From assembly GCF_030433895.1 (NCBI RefSeq), contig NZ_JARUXE010000004.1, positions 62,001-126,000 on the forward strand: a stretch of DNA of 64,000 nucleotides. The letters are read 5' to 3'. Shown piece after piece: positions 17,896 through 25,933 of this stretch. This stretch comes from Arthrobacter sp. PsM3 (lineage in GTDB: Bacteria; Actinomycetota; Actinomycetes; Actinomycetales; Micrococcaceae). The notes under the pieces are model-generated. The model worked only from the letters and a program-made list of their open reading frames with translations, ran no database searches and was not told the origin of the DNA. Both the position numbers and the translations under genes were made by a program. How positions within the stretch are numbered: position 1 is the first letter of the stretch; each line of letters starts with the position of its first letter.

Positions 17896-17949
17896 GGACC
17901 AATCCTAGTGCGGCGGCTGATCCCGGGCGCGCATCCCACCAGCGTTTGC

Positions 17950-18153
17950 TCAGTCGTCAAGGACGAAGGTCACTTCCAGAACGACGTGCCAGGCCACGAC
18001 GACGCCGTCGCTGATTTCAACCTTCTGTTCCTTCACCCACGCCCCGGTGACATTGCGCAGGGTTTTGTTGGCCCGGTCGACCCCCTCCTTGATGGCGGCA
18101 TCGAACGAGGTCTTGGAGTTCGCGCTCAGGGTAGTAATCCGTGCAACAGACAT
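17950..18153 (-). CDS. Dodecin, flavin-storage protein
   Basis: 67 aa, full length for dodecin. The one-helix/three-strand fold is recognisable from VARITTLSANSKTSFDAAIKEGV, then the flavin-stacking Trp in VTGAWVKEQKVEI and the terminal strand WHVVLEVTFVLDD. Dodecamers of this protein bind riboflavin/FMN, or CoA in some species. The start ATG is preceded by GGGAGGAAG. Confidence 0.93.
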   Translation of the reverse strand: MSVARITTLSANSKTSFDAAIKEGVDRANKTLRNVTGAWVKEQKVEISDGVVVAWHVVLEVTFVLDD

Positions 18154-18287
18154 TTCTTCCTCCCAATAGTCGGCTCAACGGTCCGAGACTACGCCGCACC
18201 CCCGAAGCGCAACAGGGCCCAACAGCGCGAAGGCCAAACCCGTCATCAGGTACGAGCAAGAGCGACGGAGAACAGGGGGAAAAGCAA

Positions 18288-18319
18288 AAGCGCCCGCCCC
18301 GGTTCAGGGACGGACGCTT
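18288..18319 (-). terminator. Terminator of the winged-helix regulator gene
   Basis: On the minus strand the arms 18319-18307 and 18300-18288 pair over 13 positions, with G-U pairs, and a T-rich stretch (TTGCTTTT) follows. Confidence 0.7.
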
Positions 18320-18334
18320 GGCGTGGGCTGGAAC

Positions 18335-19198
18335 CTAGATGGAGTATTCCGGAGCCGCCCAGACAACAACTTCCGGGTGCTCGTAGAAGCGGTAGCCCTG
18401 GCCGCGGACCGTACGCACGGTGTTGGCGAGGCGGCCCAGCTTGGAGCGCAGACGGCGGATGTGGACGTCGATGGTGCGCTCGTTGGGCACCTCTTCGGCA
18501 TTCCGCCACAGTCCCTCAAGCAGCTCGTCACGGCCGACGGTGCGGGTGCCGTTCTCGACGAGGTAGTTGAGGAGCTCGAACTCCTTGAACGTAAGGTTCA
18601 GGGATTCGCCGTCGAGCGCCACCTCGCGGCGGGCAAGGTCAATCAGCACGCCGGCCGGACGGGGGTCCTGCGGCTGCTGCAGGCGGGCAGTCTCGGAACG
18701 CTGGCGTGCGCCGACCGTGGGGTCACCAAAGGTGGAACGGACGACGTCGAGCGCGGAGCCCGGCGCGCTGGCCGGGGCGACGGCGACTGCGGCGTAGCTC
18801 TCGGCGCCGGAAACCAGGGACTGGGCGTAGGCCCTGATTTCCTGGGCCAGCTTGGCAATGGAAGTGCCGGCGGCCGCCGCGGTTTCCTCGTCGATACCCA
18901 TGTAGAGCACGAAGCCACGGGCAACGTTGTCGCTCGGGACGGGACGGACAGGGCTGCCGTTGCCCGGCGCAATCACGGGAGTCGGGGCCGTGGCCGGCGT
19001 GGGCGGAACAGCGCGGAGCTGTCCGTAGGAGTTCGGGTTGTAGCCCTGCGGCGCATAGCCCGGGGCGGGGAAGCTGTTGCCGGATCCGGCGGGGGCGAAG
19101 GAGGCGCGGCTGCCGAAACCCTGACGGATACCGGAGGCCTGGCCGGCCTTGCTGGCGTTACGGACGGAGATGTGGACGTATCCGGATGCAACTGACAT
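18335..19198 (-). CDS. Orphan winged-helix (OmpR/PhoB-type) transcriptional regulator
   Basis: 287 aa, start ATG 19198 with GAGGTAAG upstream. Residues 1-90 are Gly/Ala/Ser/Pro-rich and probably disordered. A middle segment (GFVLYMGIDEETAAAAGTSIAKLAQEIRAYAQSL) is a short alpha/beta domain without receiver Asp or Lys. The C-terminal 100 residues are a clear OmpR-type DNA-binding domain (LTFKEFELLNYLVENGTRTVGRDELLEGLWRN, then RTIDVHIRRLRSKLG and TVRGQGYRF). With no phosphorylation domain, it is an atypical regulator that must be controlled another way. It is divergent from the two-component genes at 19.8 kb across a 626-bp A/T-rich spacer. Confidence 0.88.
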   Translation of the reverse strand: MSVASGYVHISVRNASKAGQASGIRQGFGSRASFAPAGSGNSFPAPGYAPQGYNPNSYGQLRAVPPTPATAPTPVIAPGNGSPVRPVPSDNVARGFVLYMGIDEETAAAAGTSIAKLAQEIRAYAQSLVSGAESYAAVAVAPASAPGSALDVVRSTFGDPTVGARQRSETARLQQPQDPRPAGVLIDLARREVALDGESLNLTFKEFELLNYLVENGTRTVGRDELLEGLWRNAEEVPNERTIDVHIRRLRSKLGRLANTVRTVRGQGYRFYEHPEVVVWAAPEYSI

Positions 19199-19824
19199 GG
19201 ATTGCTTACCTCAATGTGAATGGCCGTCATCGCGGCTCGAATGCTACTTTTCCCCGCAATGAAAACTGGGGAGGGGCGCCCGACGCTGGGCTGGGGGCGA
19301 ATGCCTAGAAACCTTTGGGGTGTAAAAGTTAGGCGTACATTCGACAACAGCGCTTCTCGGTATCAGCGGGTGGGCTGATCCAAAAAACTGCGGCTGCAGG
19401 TGCTGTTGAGTTCTTGTTCACAATTGAAGTGTGCAACGTAACAATGAAAACTTGCAAGTAACAATGGACTCTGAAGTCCACGATGTGAGACGAACCGGGG
19501 AATTGTAGCGCAGATCACAATTCTGACGCGGCATCAGAACAACCACAGTTCCGACCGCCCGAGGCAGTCTTGGGGCCCTTAATCGAAGAATGTTCGCCCA
19601 TGCCCATCATGTTCCTGAAATTATTCACTGTAACGGGAATCAACAAAACCGTTCGCCTACTTACCTTTAGATGTCCAGCGTTCCACAGAGTGGTCACCCG
19701 ATCTTCGGGAAAACATGCCCTCACCACCGACTTTAAAGGATGCCCAGCTCGCTAGGCTGGGATTCACAGGTGCCGCACAGGATCCCCAAAGCCGCGCCTA
19801 ACCGTCAGATCGGAGAGTTGTCCC
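19199..19824. other. Long A/T-rich divergent intergenic region
   Basis: 626 bp without a credible gene; the short open frames inside lack ribosome sites and normal codon bias. It is much richer in A/T than its surroundings and separates two regulators transcribed away from each other. A near-duplicate pair, TGCAACGTAACAATG (19432-19446) and TGCAAGTAACAATG (19453-19466), sits near its centre. It probably carries both promoters and several operator sites. Confidence 0.6.
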
Positions 19825-20565
19825 ATGGCCACCTCGCACTCCATGACCAACAATCTCCCCCAGCTCACCCACCCGGATGGCTCCCCCATCCGCGCCCTGG
19901 TCGTGGACGACGAACCCAGCCTCTCCGAGCTGATGAGCATGGGCCTGCGAATGGCGGGCTGGTCCGTCACCGTCGCCGCCGACGGCCCCGAAGCAGTGAA
20001 GCTTGCCAAGGAATTCCGCCCCGACGTGCTGGTGCTCGACGTGATGCTTCCCGGGTTCGACGGCGTTGAGCTGCTGGGCAGGATCCGCGCCTTCGCTCCG
20101 GAGGTGCCAGCCCTCTTCCTGACAGCCAAGGACGCCGTCCAGGACCGGATCACCGGGCTGGCCGCGGGCGGCGACGACTACGTGACCAAACCGTTCAGCA
20201 TGGAGGAAGTGCTGCTGCGGCTGCACCGGCTGGTCCAGCGCTCCGGCGTGGCCGCCATGGACACCGCCGAACTCGTCGTCGGCGATCTCGTCCTGAACGT
20301 CGACACGCGGGAAGTGCGGCGCGCGGGCGAGGAACTCCACCTCACGGCGACCCAGTTCGAGCTGCTGCGCTACCTCATGGAGAACCCGAAACGGGTTGTC
20401 AGCAAAGCCCAGATCCTGGACCGGGTCTGGGACTACGACTTTGGCGGCCAGGCCAACATCGTGGAACTCTACATCTCCTACCTGCGCAAGAAGGTCGACG
20501 CCAACTACCCGCCCATGATCCACACGGTGCGCGGTGCCGGCTATGTCCTGAAACCGGCGGACTGA
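19825..20565 (+). CDS. OmpR-family response regulator
   Basis: 246 aa. The receiver domain (about 25-140) has the acidic pair in VVDDEPS, phospho-acceptor Asp72 (LVLDVMLPGFDG), the switch Thr/Ser in LFLTAKD and Lys in that same motif. The winged-helix domain (150-246) ends NIVELYISYLRKKVDANYPPMIHTVRGAGYVLKPA. It belongs with the kinase starting 3 bp after its stop. Closest in general shape to actinobacterial TrcR/PrrA-type regulators; the signal is unknown. The first 20 residues precede the receiver, so a slightly later start is possible. Confidence 0.96.
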   Translation: MATSHSMTNNLPQLTHPDGSPIRALVVDDEPSLSELMSMGLRMAGWSVTVAADGPEAVKLAKEFRPDVLVLDVMLPGFDGVELLGRIRAFAPEVPALFLTAKDAVQDRITGLAAGGDDYVTKPFSMEEVLLRLHRLVQRSGVAAMDTAELVVGDLVLNVDTREVRRAGEELHLTATQFELLRYLMENPKRVVSKAQILDRVWDYDFGGQANIVELYISYLRKKVDANYPPMIHTVRGAGYVLKPAD

Positions 20566-20568
20566 TCC

Positions 20569-22251
20569 GTGGCTGAACGCCCCGCCAGGACCCGCCCCTC
20601 CGGGCTCCATTGGCGCAACCCGTCCACCTGGCACCTGCGCACCCGGCTGGTCCTCGTTACCATGGCCCTGCTCGTGGCGATCTGCGGTGCTGTCGGCGTC
20701 GTCAGCTATGCCTCGATGGACTCATTCCTGAGCAAGCAGCTCGACAACCAACTGGTGCAGGCCGCGGCCCGTGCCCGCGAATTTGGCCGCACCGGCGGCC
20801 GCGCCGATCCCCTTGACGCGCGGGGCCAGGGAATCGGCACCCTGAACGCGAGGATCGTGGACGATTCGGTCCGCAGCGCCGGTTTCCTCGCCGAGGACGC
20901 CACCCGCAAGTCCCTTACCACCGCCGACGACGAGATTCTCCTTAAACTCACCCCCCGGAACGGGTCCGTGGACAGGACCCTGTCCGCCGGAGCCTACCGG
21001 CTTGTCGCCGCCGAGACCCCCGACGGCGGAATGATCGTAACCGGGCTGCCGCTCGCCGAGAAGCAGAACACCCTTGCCTCCCTGGTCTGGACCATGATGC
21101 TCGTCTCCGCCGGCGGACTCGTTGTGATCGGTCTTGCCGGGACGGCACTGATCCGCCGGACCATGAAGCCACTCGACCAGCTCTCGGAGGTGGCTACACA
21201 GGTCTCCCGCCTGCCGCTCGACGCCGGGGAAGTGGGACTTGCCGTGCGGGTGCCGGACGCCGCAGCCCATCCGGGAACTGAGGTCGGCAGCGTGGGCCAT
21301 GCCCTGAACCTGATGCTGGACAACGTCTCCAATGCGCTGGAAGCCCGGCAGAAGAGTGAGATGAAGGTCCGGCAGTTCGTGGCAGATGCCTCGCATGAGC
21401 TGCGCACCCCCCTGACTGCCATCCGCGGATACACCGAGCTGATGCGGATGACCGAACACTTCACGCCCGACGGGCAGAGGTCCCTCGCCCGCGTGCAGAG
21501 CCAGTCCGAACGGATGACCACCCTGGTGGAGGACCTGCTCCTGCTCGCCCGGCTGGACGAGGGCCAGCCCCTCAAGCTCAGCGAGGTGGACCTCACCCAA
21601 CTGGCCATCGAGACGGTGAGCGACGAAAAAGTCATCGCCCCGGACCGGATCTGGCACCTGGAGCTCCCGGAAGAGCCAGTGGTGGTCCGCGGCGACGCGA
21701 CCCAGCTCCACCAGGTGCTGGCCAACCTGCTCTCCAACGCGCGAAAGCACACCGGACCAGGCACCATGGTGGTGACCGGGGTGAGACGCGCGCCGGACGG
21801 GAGCGCCGTGATGACCGTAACGGACAACGGCCCAGGGATCGCCCCCGGGTTCGTGGACCGCGTCTTTGCGCGCTTCACGCGCGCCGACTCCTCCCGGAAG
21901 AATCCGGTGGCCAATACGACGCCGGCACCCGGGCAGACGCACCTTCACAGCCTTCCGGTTCACCCGCCCCGGACGCTTCCGGGCTCCCGGGCCGCCGATG
22001 CCGCCGCTGCCTCCATCACCAGCGCGTCCGCCGAAGGAACCAGCGGGCTGGGCCTGTCCATCGTGCAGTCAATTGTTGAGGCCCATGGCGGGACTGTCAG
22101 CGTCACATCGGTCCCTGGACGGACGGAGTTCACCGTGCGGTTGCCGGACGCTCCGCCTGCGGCTGAAGCCACGGGTGAGGCTAAAGCCGCGGTTGCGAAG
22201 AAAGACAGCCGGCCGCTGAAGGCGGCGCAAGACGCCACACCGTTGCCGTGA
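20569..22251 (+). CDS. Sensor histidine kinase (HAMP, HisKA, HATPase)
   Basis: 560 aa, GTG start 3 bp after the response regulator. Membrane segments at about 25-48 and 168-192 frame a 120-residue extracytoplasmic sensor. HAMP follows (MKPLDQLSEVATQVSRL), then the H-box FVADASHELRTPLTAIRGY with His276, the N-box NLLSNARKHT, G1 DNGPGIAPG and G2 GTSGLGLSIV. Between F-box and G2 about 45 extra residues, Pro/Ala/Ser-rich (KNPVANTTPAPGQTHLHS and on), enlarge the ATP lid. The C-terminal 30 residues are Ala/Lys-rich. It is the cognate kinase of the preceding regulator. Confidence 0.95.
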   Translation: MAERPARTRPSGLHWRNPSTWHLRTRLVLVTMALLVAICGAVGVVSYASMDSFLSKQLDNQLVQAAARAREFGRTGGRADPLDARGQGIGTLNARIVDDSVRSAGFLAEDATRKSLTTADDEILLKLTPRNGSVDRTLSAGAYRLVAAETPDGGMIVTGLPLAEKQNTLASLVWTMMLVSAGGLVVIGLAGTALIRRTMKPLDQLSEVATQVSRLPLDAGEVGLAVRVPDAAAHPGTEVGSVGHALNLMLDNVSNALEARQKSEMKVRQFVADASHELRTPLTAIRGYTELMRMTEHFTPDGQRSLARVQSQSERMTTLVEDLLLLARLDEGQPLKLSEVDLTQLAIETVSDEKVIAPDRIWHLELPEEPVVVRGDATQLHQVLANLLSNARKHTGPGTMVVTGVRRAPDGSAVMTVTDNGPGIAPGFVDRVFARFTRADSSRKNPVANTTPAPGQTHLHSLPVHPPRTLPGSRAADAAAASITSASAEGTSGLGLSIVQSIVEAHGGTVSVTSVPGRTEFTVRLPDAPPAAEATGEAKAAVAKKDSRPLKAAQDATPLP

Positions 22252-22302
22252 TTCCTGTTACCAAAATGTGACTTAGCCACCCAAATCCTGTACGGTCTTT
22301 AG

Positions 22303-22500
22303 GTGCGGCCATCACTTGGGCCGCACATCCGGATGCACGCCAAACTCTGCCGCCTCCCGGATTCCGCTGGACCAGGCAGAGGCGGGGGACCCAGAGTTCC
22401 CGGGCATTTTGCATCTTTGCGCCCTTGGGGTGAAGCCGACACGTGAAATTCCGTGCGGCCGGATGACCTCATCCGAACCCGACAGCTAACTCCGCAGGCG
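22303..22500 (+). promoter_or_regulatory. c-di-AMP riboswitch (ydaO/yuaA type)
   Basis: The leader carries the conserved blocks of this class in order: CGCCAAACTCTGCCGCC (22339-22355), GGCGGGGGACCCAG (22381-22394), CTTGGGGTGAA (22424-22434) and the actinobacterial end block CCGAACCCGACAGCTAAC. P1-like pairing joins 22319-22326 with 22453-22460. An upstream segment, 22303-22310, can compete for the same arm. In actinobacteria this riboswitch typically sits before rpf, NlpC/P60 and other wall-hydrolase genes; the next gene fits, and c-di-AMP usually turns expression off. Boundaries are approximate. Confidence 0.88.
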
Positions 22501-22513
22501 TTGAGAGGCACTC

Positions 22514-23296
22514 ATGACTGAATTCCAGGCACAATCACGCCCTGACGACGCTGAACAGACGACCCGCTCCAATCTGTCGCGCCACCGCGCTGAACCCGCC
22601 AAGCCCGCTTCAGCCCTGGCCCGGTTTGGCAACGGCCTCGGCGCAACCGGGCGCCGCGCGGCCGTCGTTGCCGCCGCGTGTGCGGTGATCGTGGGGGTCG
22701 GCGCGGCCGGCCACGCGTCCGAGACAGCCGCCCGCAATGCCAGTGCGGGCAGTTCCACAGAGGCAGCCGCCACGGCGGATCCGCTGACGCACCTCGATTT
22801 TGAACGCGTCCGGGTCGCTAACCAGGCCGTGATCCCCGCCGGTGTCGTCGCGGCCCAGTCAGCCGAGGTGAAGCCCGCCGAAGCACCCGCCCCTGCCCCC
22901 GTTCCGGCGCCCGAGCCGGCCCCGGCTCCCGCCCCGGCCCCTGCTCCCGCCCCGGCCCCTGCTCCCGCTCCCGTTGCCGTTGCCGTCGATGACCCTGCCG
23001 GCGCGCAGGCTTATGCCGCGGGCCAACTGGGCTCCTACGGCTGGGCGCCGGGCGAGATGCAGTGCCTGATGAAGCTCTGGACCAAGGAATCGGACTGGGA
23101 GACGACTGCCACCAATCCGAGCAGCGGCGCCTACGGCGTGGTCCAGTCCCTGCCGGCCGAGAAAATGGCCAGCGCGGGCGCGGACTACCGGACCAACTAC
23201 CGCACCCAGATCAACTGGGGCCTGAAGTACGTCAAGGATCGCTACGGCTCACCGTGCGGCGCCCTGAACTTCCATCTGGCCCACAACTGGTACTAG
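22514..23296 (+). CDS. Secreted lytic-transglycosylase-like cell-wall protein
   Basis: 260 aa. A cytoplasmic leader of 50 residues precedes one hydrophobic segment (RRAAVVAAACAVIVGVGAAGHASE), giving export or anchoring. Next come a spacer, an Ala-Pro repeat linker (about 117-155) and a C-terminal 95-residue domain. The latter reads QLGSYGWAPGEMQCLMKLWTKESDW with the presumed catalytic Glu in TKES, then NPSSGAYGVVQSLPAEKM and INWGLKYVKDRYGSPCGAL. This is the goose-lysozyme/SLT-like domain of actinobacterial resuscitation and aggregation-promoting factors. Expression is under the c-di-AMP riboswitch. Monocistronic. Confidence 0.9.
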   Translation: MTEFQAQSRPDDAEQTTRSNLSRHRAEPAKPASALARFGNGLGATGRRAAVVAAACAVIVGVGAAGHASETAARNASAGSSTEAAATADPLTHLDFERVRVANQAVIPAGVVAAQSAEVKPAEAPAPAPVPAPEPAPAPAPAPAPAPAPAPAPVAVAVDDPAGAQAYAAGQLGSYGWAPGEMQCLMKLWTKESDWETTATNPSSGAYGVVQSLPAEKMASAGADYRTNYRTQINWGLKYVKDRYGSPCGALNFHLAHNWY

Positions 23297-23329
23297 ACAG
23301 CCGGCGCGGCCTTCCCGACGGACCCGCGC

Positions 23330-23707
23330 CTAGCCGCTGGACCGGTTGGGGAGGTACTGCACCGCCCACTTGTTGCCGTCCGGGTCGGCGAAATAGACGA
23401 AATGCCCCCAGTCCTGGACGTCGACGTCGCTGACATCCACGCCGTTGCCCTTGAGCTGCTTGCGGGCGGCCTGGATGTCGCTGACCACAAGCTGCAGGCT
23501 GGGGGCGGTGCCCGGCGGGGCATCATTGAGGCCCTCGCCAATGGCGATCGAGCAGCCGGAGCCCGGCGGGGTCAGCTGGACGAAACGGATACCGTCCATG
23601 GGCCGCTCGTCGTAGTCGGCATTGAAGCCCACCTGGTTGACGTAGAAGTCCTTGGCGCGGTCCACGTCGGATACCGGGACAAACACGAGTTCAAGTTTCC
23701 AGTCCAT
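23330..23707 (-). CDS. VOC (glyoxalase/bleomycin-resistance) superfamily protein
   Basis: 125 aa with two beta-alpha-beta-beta-beta modules: KLELVFVPVSDVDRAKDFYVNQVGF, and later LQLVVSDIQAARKQLKGNGVDV and HFVYFADPDGNKWAVQYLP. The last motif, with a C-terminal Gln in place of Glu, is common in non-glyoxalase members. Substrate is unknown. Monocistronic, convergent with the wall-protein gene. Confidence 0.9.
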   Translation of the reverse strand: MDWKLELVFVPVSDVDRAKDFYVNQVGFNADYDERPMDGIRFVQLTPPGSGCSIAIGEGLNDAPPGTAPSLQLVVSDIQAARKQLKGNGVDVSDVDVQDWGHFVYFADPDGNKWAVQYLPNRSSG

Positions 23708-23802
23708 GCGGCTCAGGGTAGTCCGGGACTGCCGTTACCGGAAGCGGAAATCCCAAGGTTGCGGCACCCGCCGCACCGGCGGTGCCAGGCAGGGCGGCTG
23801 GT

Positions 23803-24438
23803 TTAGCCGGCCACGCCGTAGAGCCGGTCGCCGGCGTCGCCCAGGCCCGGAACGATGTAGGACTTTTCGTTGAGCTTCTCGTCAATCGAGGCGAGCACGA
23901 TCGTCACGTTGGCGTCGGCCAGCTCTTCCTCCAGCTTGGCCAGGCCTTCCGGGGCGGCGAGCAGGCAGATGCAGGTGACGTCGGAGGCGCCCCGCTTGAA
24001 GAGGAACTTAATGGCTTCGCGCAGCGTGCCGCCGGTGGCGAGCATGGGATCCAGGACGAAGATCTGACGGTCGGTGAGGTCCTCGGGGAGCCGCTCGGCG
24101 TACGTGATGATGTCCAGGGTCTCTTCATCGCGGGCCATGCCCAGGAAGCCGACCTCGGCCGTCGGGACCAGCTTGGTCATGCCCTCGAGCATGCCGAGTC
24201 CGGCGCGCAGAATCGGGACCACCAGCGGGGTGGGTTTGGTGAAGGCGGTGCCAATGGTGGTGCTGACCGGAGTCTCAATGGTCACCGGTTCGGTGCGTAC
24301 TTCGCGGGTGGCCTCATACGCCAGGAGCGTGACAAGTTCTTCGGTGAGCTGGCGGAAGACCGGGGACGGGGTGTTTTTGTCCCGCAGAACGGTGAGCTTA
24401 TGGGCGACCAGCGGGTGGTCCACAACGAGAGTGCGCAT
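23803..24438 (-). CDS. upp: Uracil phosphoribosyltransferase
   Basis: 211 aa, standard length. It makes UMP from uracil and PRPP in pyrimidine salvage. The PRPP/uracil motifs are [37 protein letters not shown] and the C-terminal [13 protein letters not shown] uracil loop; [13 protein letters not shown] is the usual flexible hood. The PAP2 gene ends 12 bp upstream on the same strand, so both may share a message. Confidence 0.97.
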   Translation of the reverse strand: MRTLVVDHPLVAHKLTVLRDKNTPSPVFRQLTEELVTLLAYEATREVRTEPVTIETPVSTTIGTAFTKPTPLVVPILRAGLGMLEGMTKLVPTAEVGFLGMARDEETLDIITYAERLPEDLTDRQIFVLDPMLATGGTLREAIKFLFKRGASDVTCICLLAAPEGLAKLEEELADANVTIVLASIDEKLNEKSYIVPGLGDAGDRLYGVAG

Positions 24439-24450
24439 GGGTCAAAACTA

Positions 24451-25305
24451 TCACCCGGCGGCCGGGGGCCGGCCCGCGGGACCGCGGGCCCCGACGTCGT
24501 CCGTGTCACCGTCAGCGTCGCCGTCAGCGGCGCTGCCGGTGGAGCCGTCGCTCAGGTGGGCGGGGTGGTCGAAAGTCGGTGCGGGTCCGGCGTGTTCGCG
24601 GTGCAGCAGGACATGGAAGAGCCGGTGGGCCAGTATGACGATTCCGACCCAGGCCAGCCCCAGCACCCATCCGATGATCACATCGGTCATCCAGTGGTGG
24701 CCCAGGTACACGCGGCTCATGCCCATTGCGAAGATGAAGATCGCCCCTGCCGCGATCAGGCTGATCCGGGCCATGGTGCGTTTGATCTGCAGGCAGGCGA
24801 GGTACACCACGAGTCCGATCACCACCGTGGTGTTCAGCGTGTGGCCGCTGGGGAAGGAGGGCGAGTTTTCGTAGGGCGGCACGGCGTCGGCGTGGTCCGG
24901 GCGGGACCGGCCGATCAGTTTCTTGCCCACGGCCGTCGCGGTGATGGACACGGCGGCAGCACCCCCGACGAGGATCAGCGGCCGCCAGGTCCGGCCGGCC
25001 CAGATGAGCCAGGCCGTGAGGATGCTGCCCAGGATGGGCATCCCGATCCCGCCCCCGATGTTGGTGAACCCCGTCACGAACGCGTCAAGGCCGGGGCTGC
25101 GGAGCTGTTCCATCATCCCGAGGGTGGGCTTGTCCAGGTTGGCCAGGCCGGCGTCGTCCACGACGTTGTCGTAGACCTCTGCACTGACCAGCGCCAGGAC
25201 CAGGACCATCGCGCCGCCGATGAGCATGGTGACCCACAGGGCCGCGTACGGCACCACCCATTTGCCCCAGCGCTGTGTCAGCCAGCTCTCTATCCCGGTG
25301 TTCAC
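24451..25305 (-). CDS. PAP2-family membrane phosphatase
   Basis: 284 aa, start GTG 25305 chosen for the GGGAGA site; the frame extends 13 codons further. Six membrane helices with the three phosphatase signatures: KKLIGRSRPDHAD (C1), SFPSGHTLNT (C2) and SRVYLGHHWMTDV (C3). Family enzymes dephosphorylate undecaprenyl pyrophosphate or phosphatidate on the outer face; either substrate is possible. The last 45 residues are a hydrophilic tail rich in Asp/Gly. Runs on into upp. Confidence 0.93.
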   Translation of the reverse strand: MNTGIESWLTQRWGKWVVPYAALWVTMLIGGAMVLVLALVSAEVYDNVVDDAGLANLDKPTLGMMEQLRSPGLDAFVTGFTNIGGGIGMPILGSILTAWLIWAGRTWRPLILVGGAAAVSITATAVGKKLIGRSRPDHADAVPPYENSPSFPSGHTLNTTVVIGLVVYLACLQIKRTMARISLIAAGAIFIFAMGMSRVYLGHHWMTDVIIGWVLGLAWVGIVILAHRLFHVLLHREHAGPAPTFDHPAHLSDGSTGSAADGDADGDTDDVGARGPAGRPPAAG

Positions 25306-25376
25306 GGTATCTCCCGAATGTTGTTGCCGGCAGCCGTGCTGCACAGCGTGCTTAGTACCGAAACTATCATTGAGCC

Positions 25377-25877
25377 ATGACTTCCCCTGAGCCGCGCCAT
25401 GCCGAATGGATGGGCCTTGCCCTCACCGAGGCGCGTGCCGCGCTGGACACGGCCGACGTGCCGATCGGCGCCGTCGTCATCGGTCCCGACGGCACCGTGC
25501 TCGGCACCGGGCGCAACGAACGGGAGGCCCTTGGGGACCCGACGGCGCACGCGGAGATGGTGGCCATCCGCGCGGCGGCCGCGCGGCTGCAGGAACCGGG
25601 CGGGGGCGGGAGTGCCGGCGACGGCTGGCGCCTGGCGGACTGCACGCTCGTGGTGACGCTGGAGCCCTGCGCCATGTGCGCGGGGGCCGTGGTGCTGGCC
25701 CGGATCCCCCGCGTGGTCTTCGGCGCCTGGGACGAGAAGGCCGGGGCCGCGGGCTCCGTGTTCGATGTCCTCCGCGAACGCCGGCTCAACCACTGGGTGG
25801 AAGTGTACGGCGGGGTCAGGGAGCAGGAATGCGCGGCGTTGCTGCGCGACTTTTTTGCCGGGCACCGCGGCGCCTGA
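25377..25877 (+). CDS. tadA: tRNA adenosine(34) deaminase
   Basis: 166 aa. The zinc site is HAEMVAIR (His58, catalytic Glu60) and EPCAMCAGAVV (Cys98, Cys101); DVPIGAVVIGPDG and ARIPRVVFGAWDEKAGAAGS are typical of TadA rather than cytosine deaminase. It deaminates A34 to inosine in tRNA-Arg(ACG), a gene also present at 8661. An insertion of about 10 residues (GGGGSAGDG) separates the two zinc motifs. Confidence 0.94.
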   Translation: MTSPEPRHAEWMGLALTEARAALDTADVPIGAVVIGPDGTVLGTGRNEREALGDPTAHAEMVAIRAAAARLQEPGGGGSAGDGWRLADCTLVVTLEPCAMCAGAVVLARIPRVVFGAWDEKAGAAGSVFDVLRERRLNHWVEVYGGVREQECAALLRDFFAGHRGA

Positions 25878-25933
25878 GCCCTCGCCAACGCGATTCCCTG
25901 TACCGTTCCCCGTGCCTGAGGCGGGCGGGAGCG

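Noticed and set aside
19570..19755. 61-aa frame in the A/T-rich spacer
   Set aside because: No ribosome site, codon use unlike the genome, and no conserved features; more likely regulatory DNA.
22880..22980. Repetitive DNA possibly a CRISPR or VNTR
   Set aside because: It encodes the Ala-Pro linker of the wall protein; units are short and not separated by spacers.
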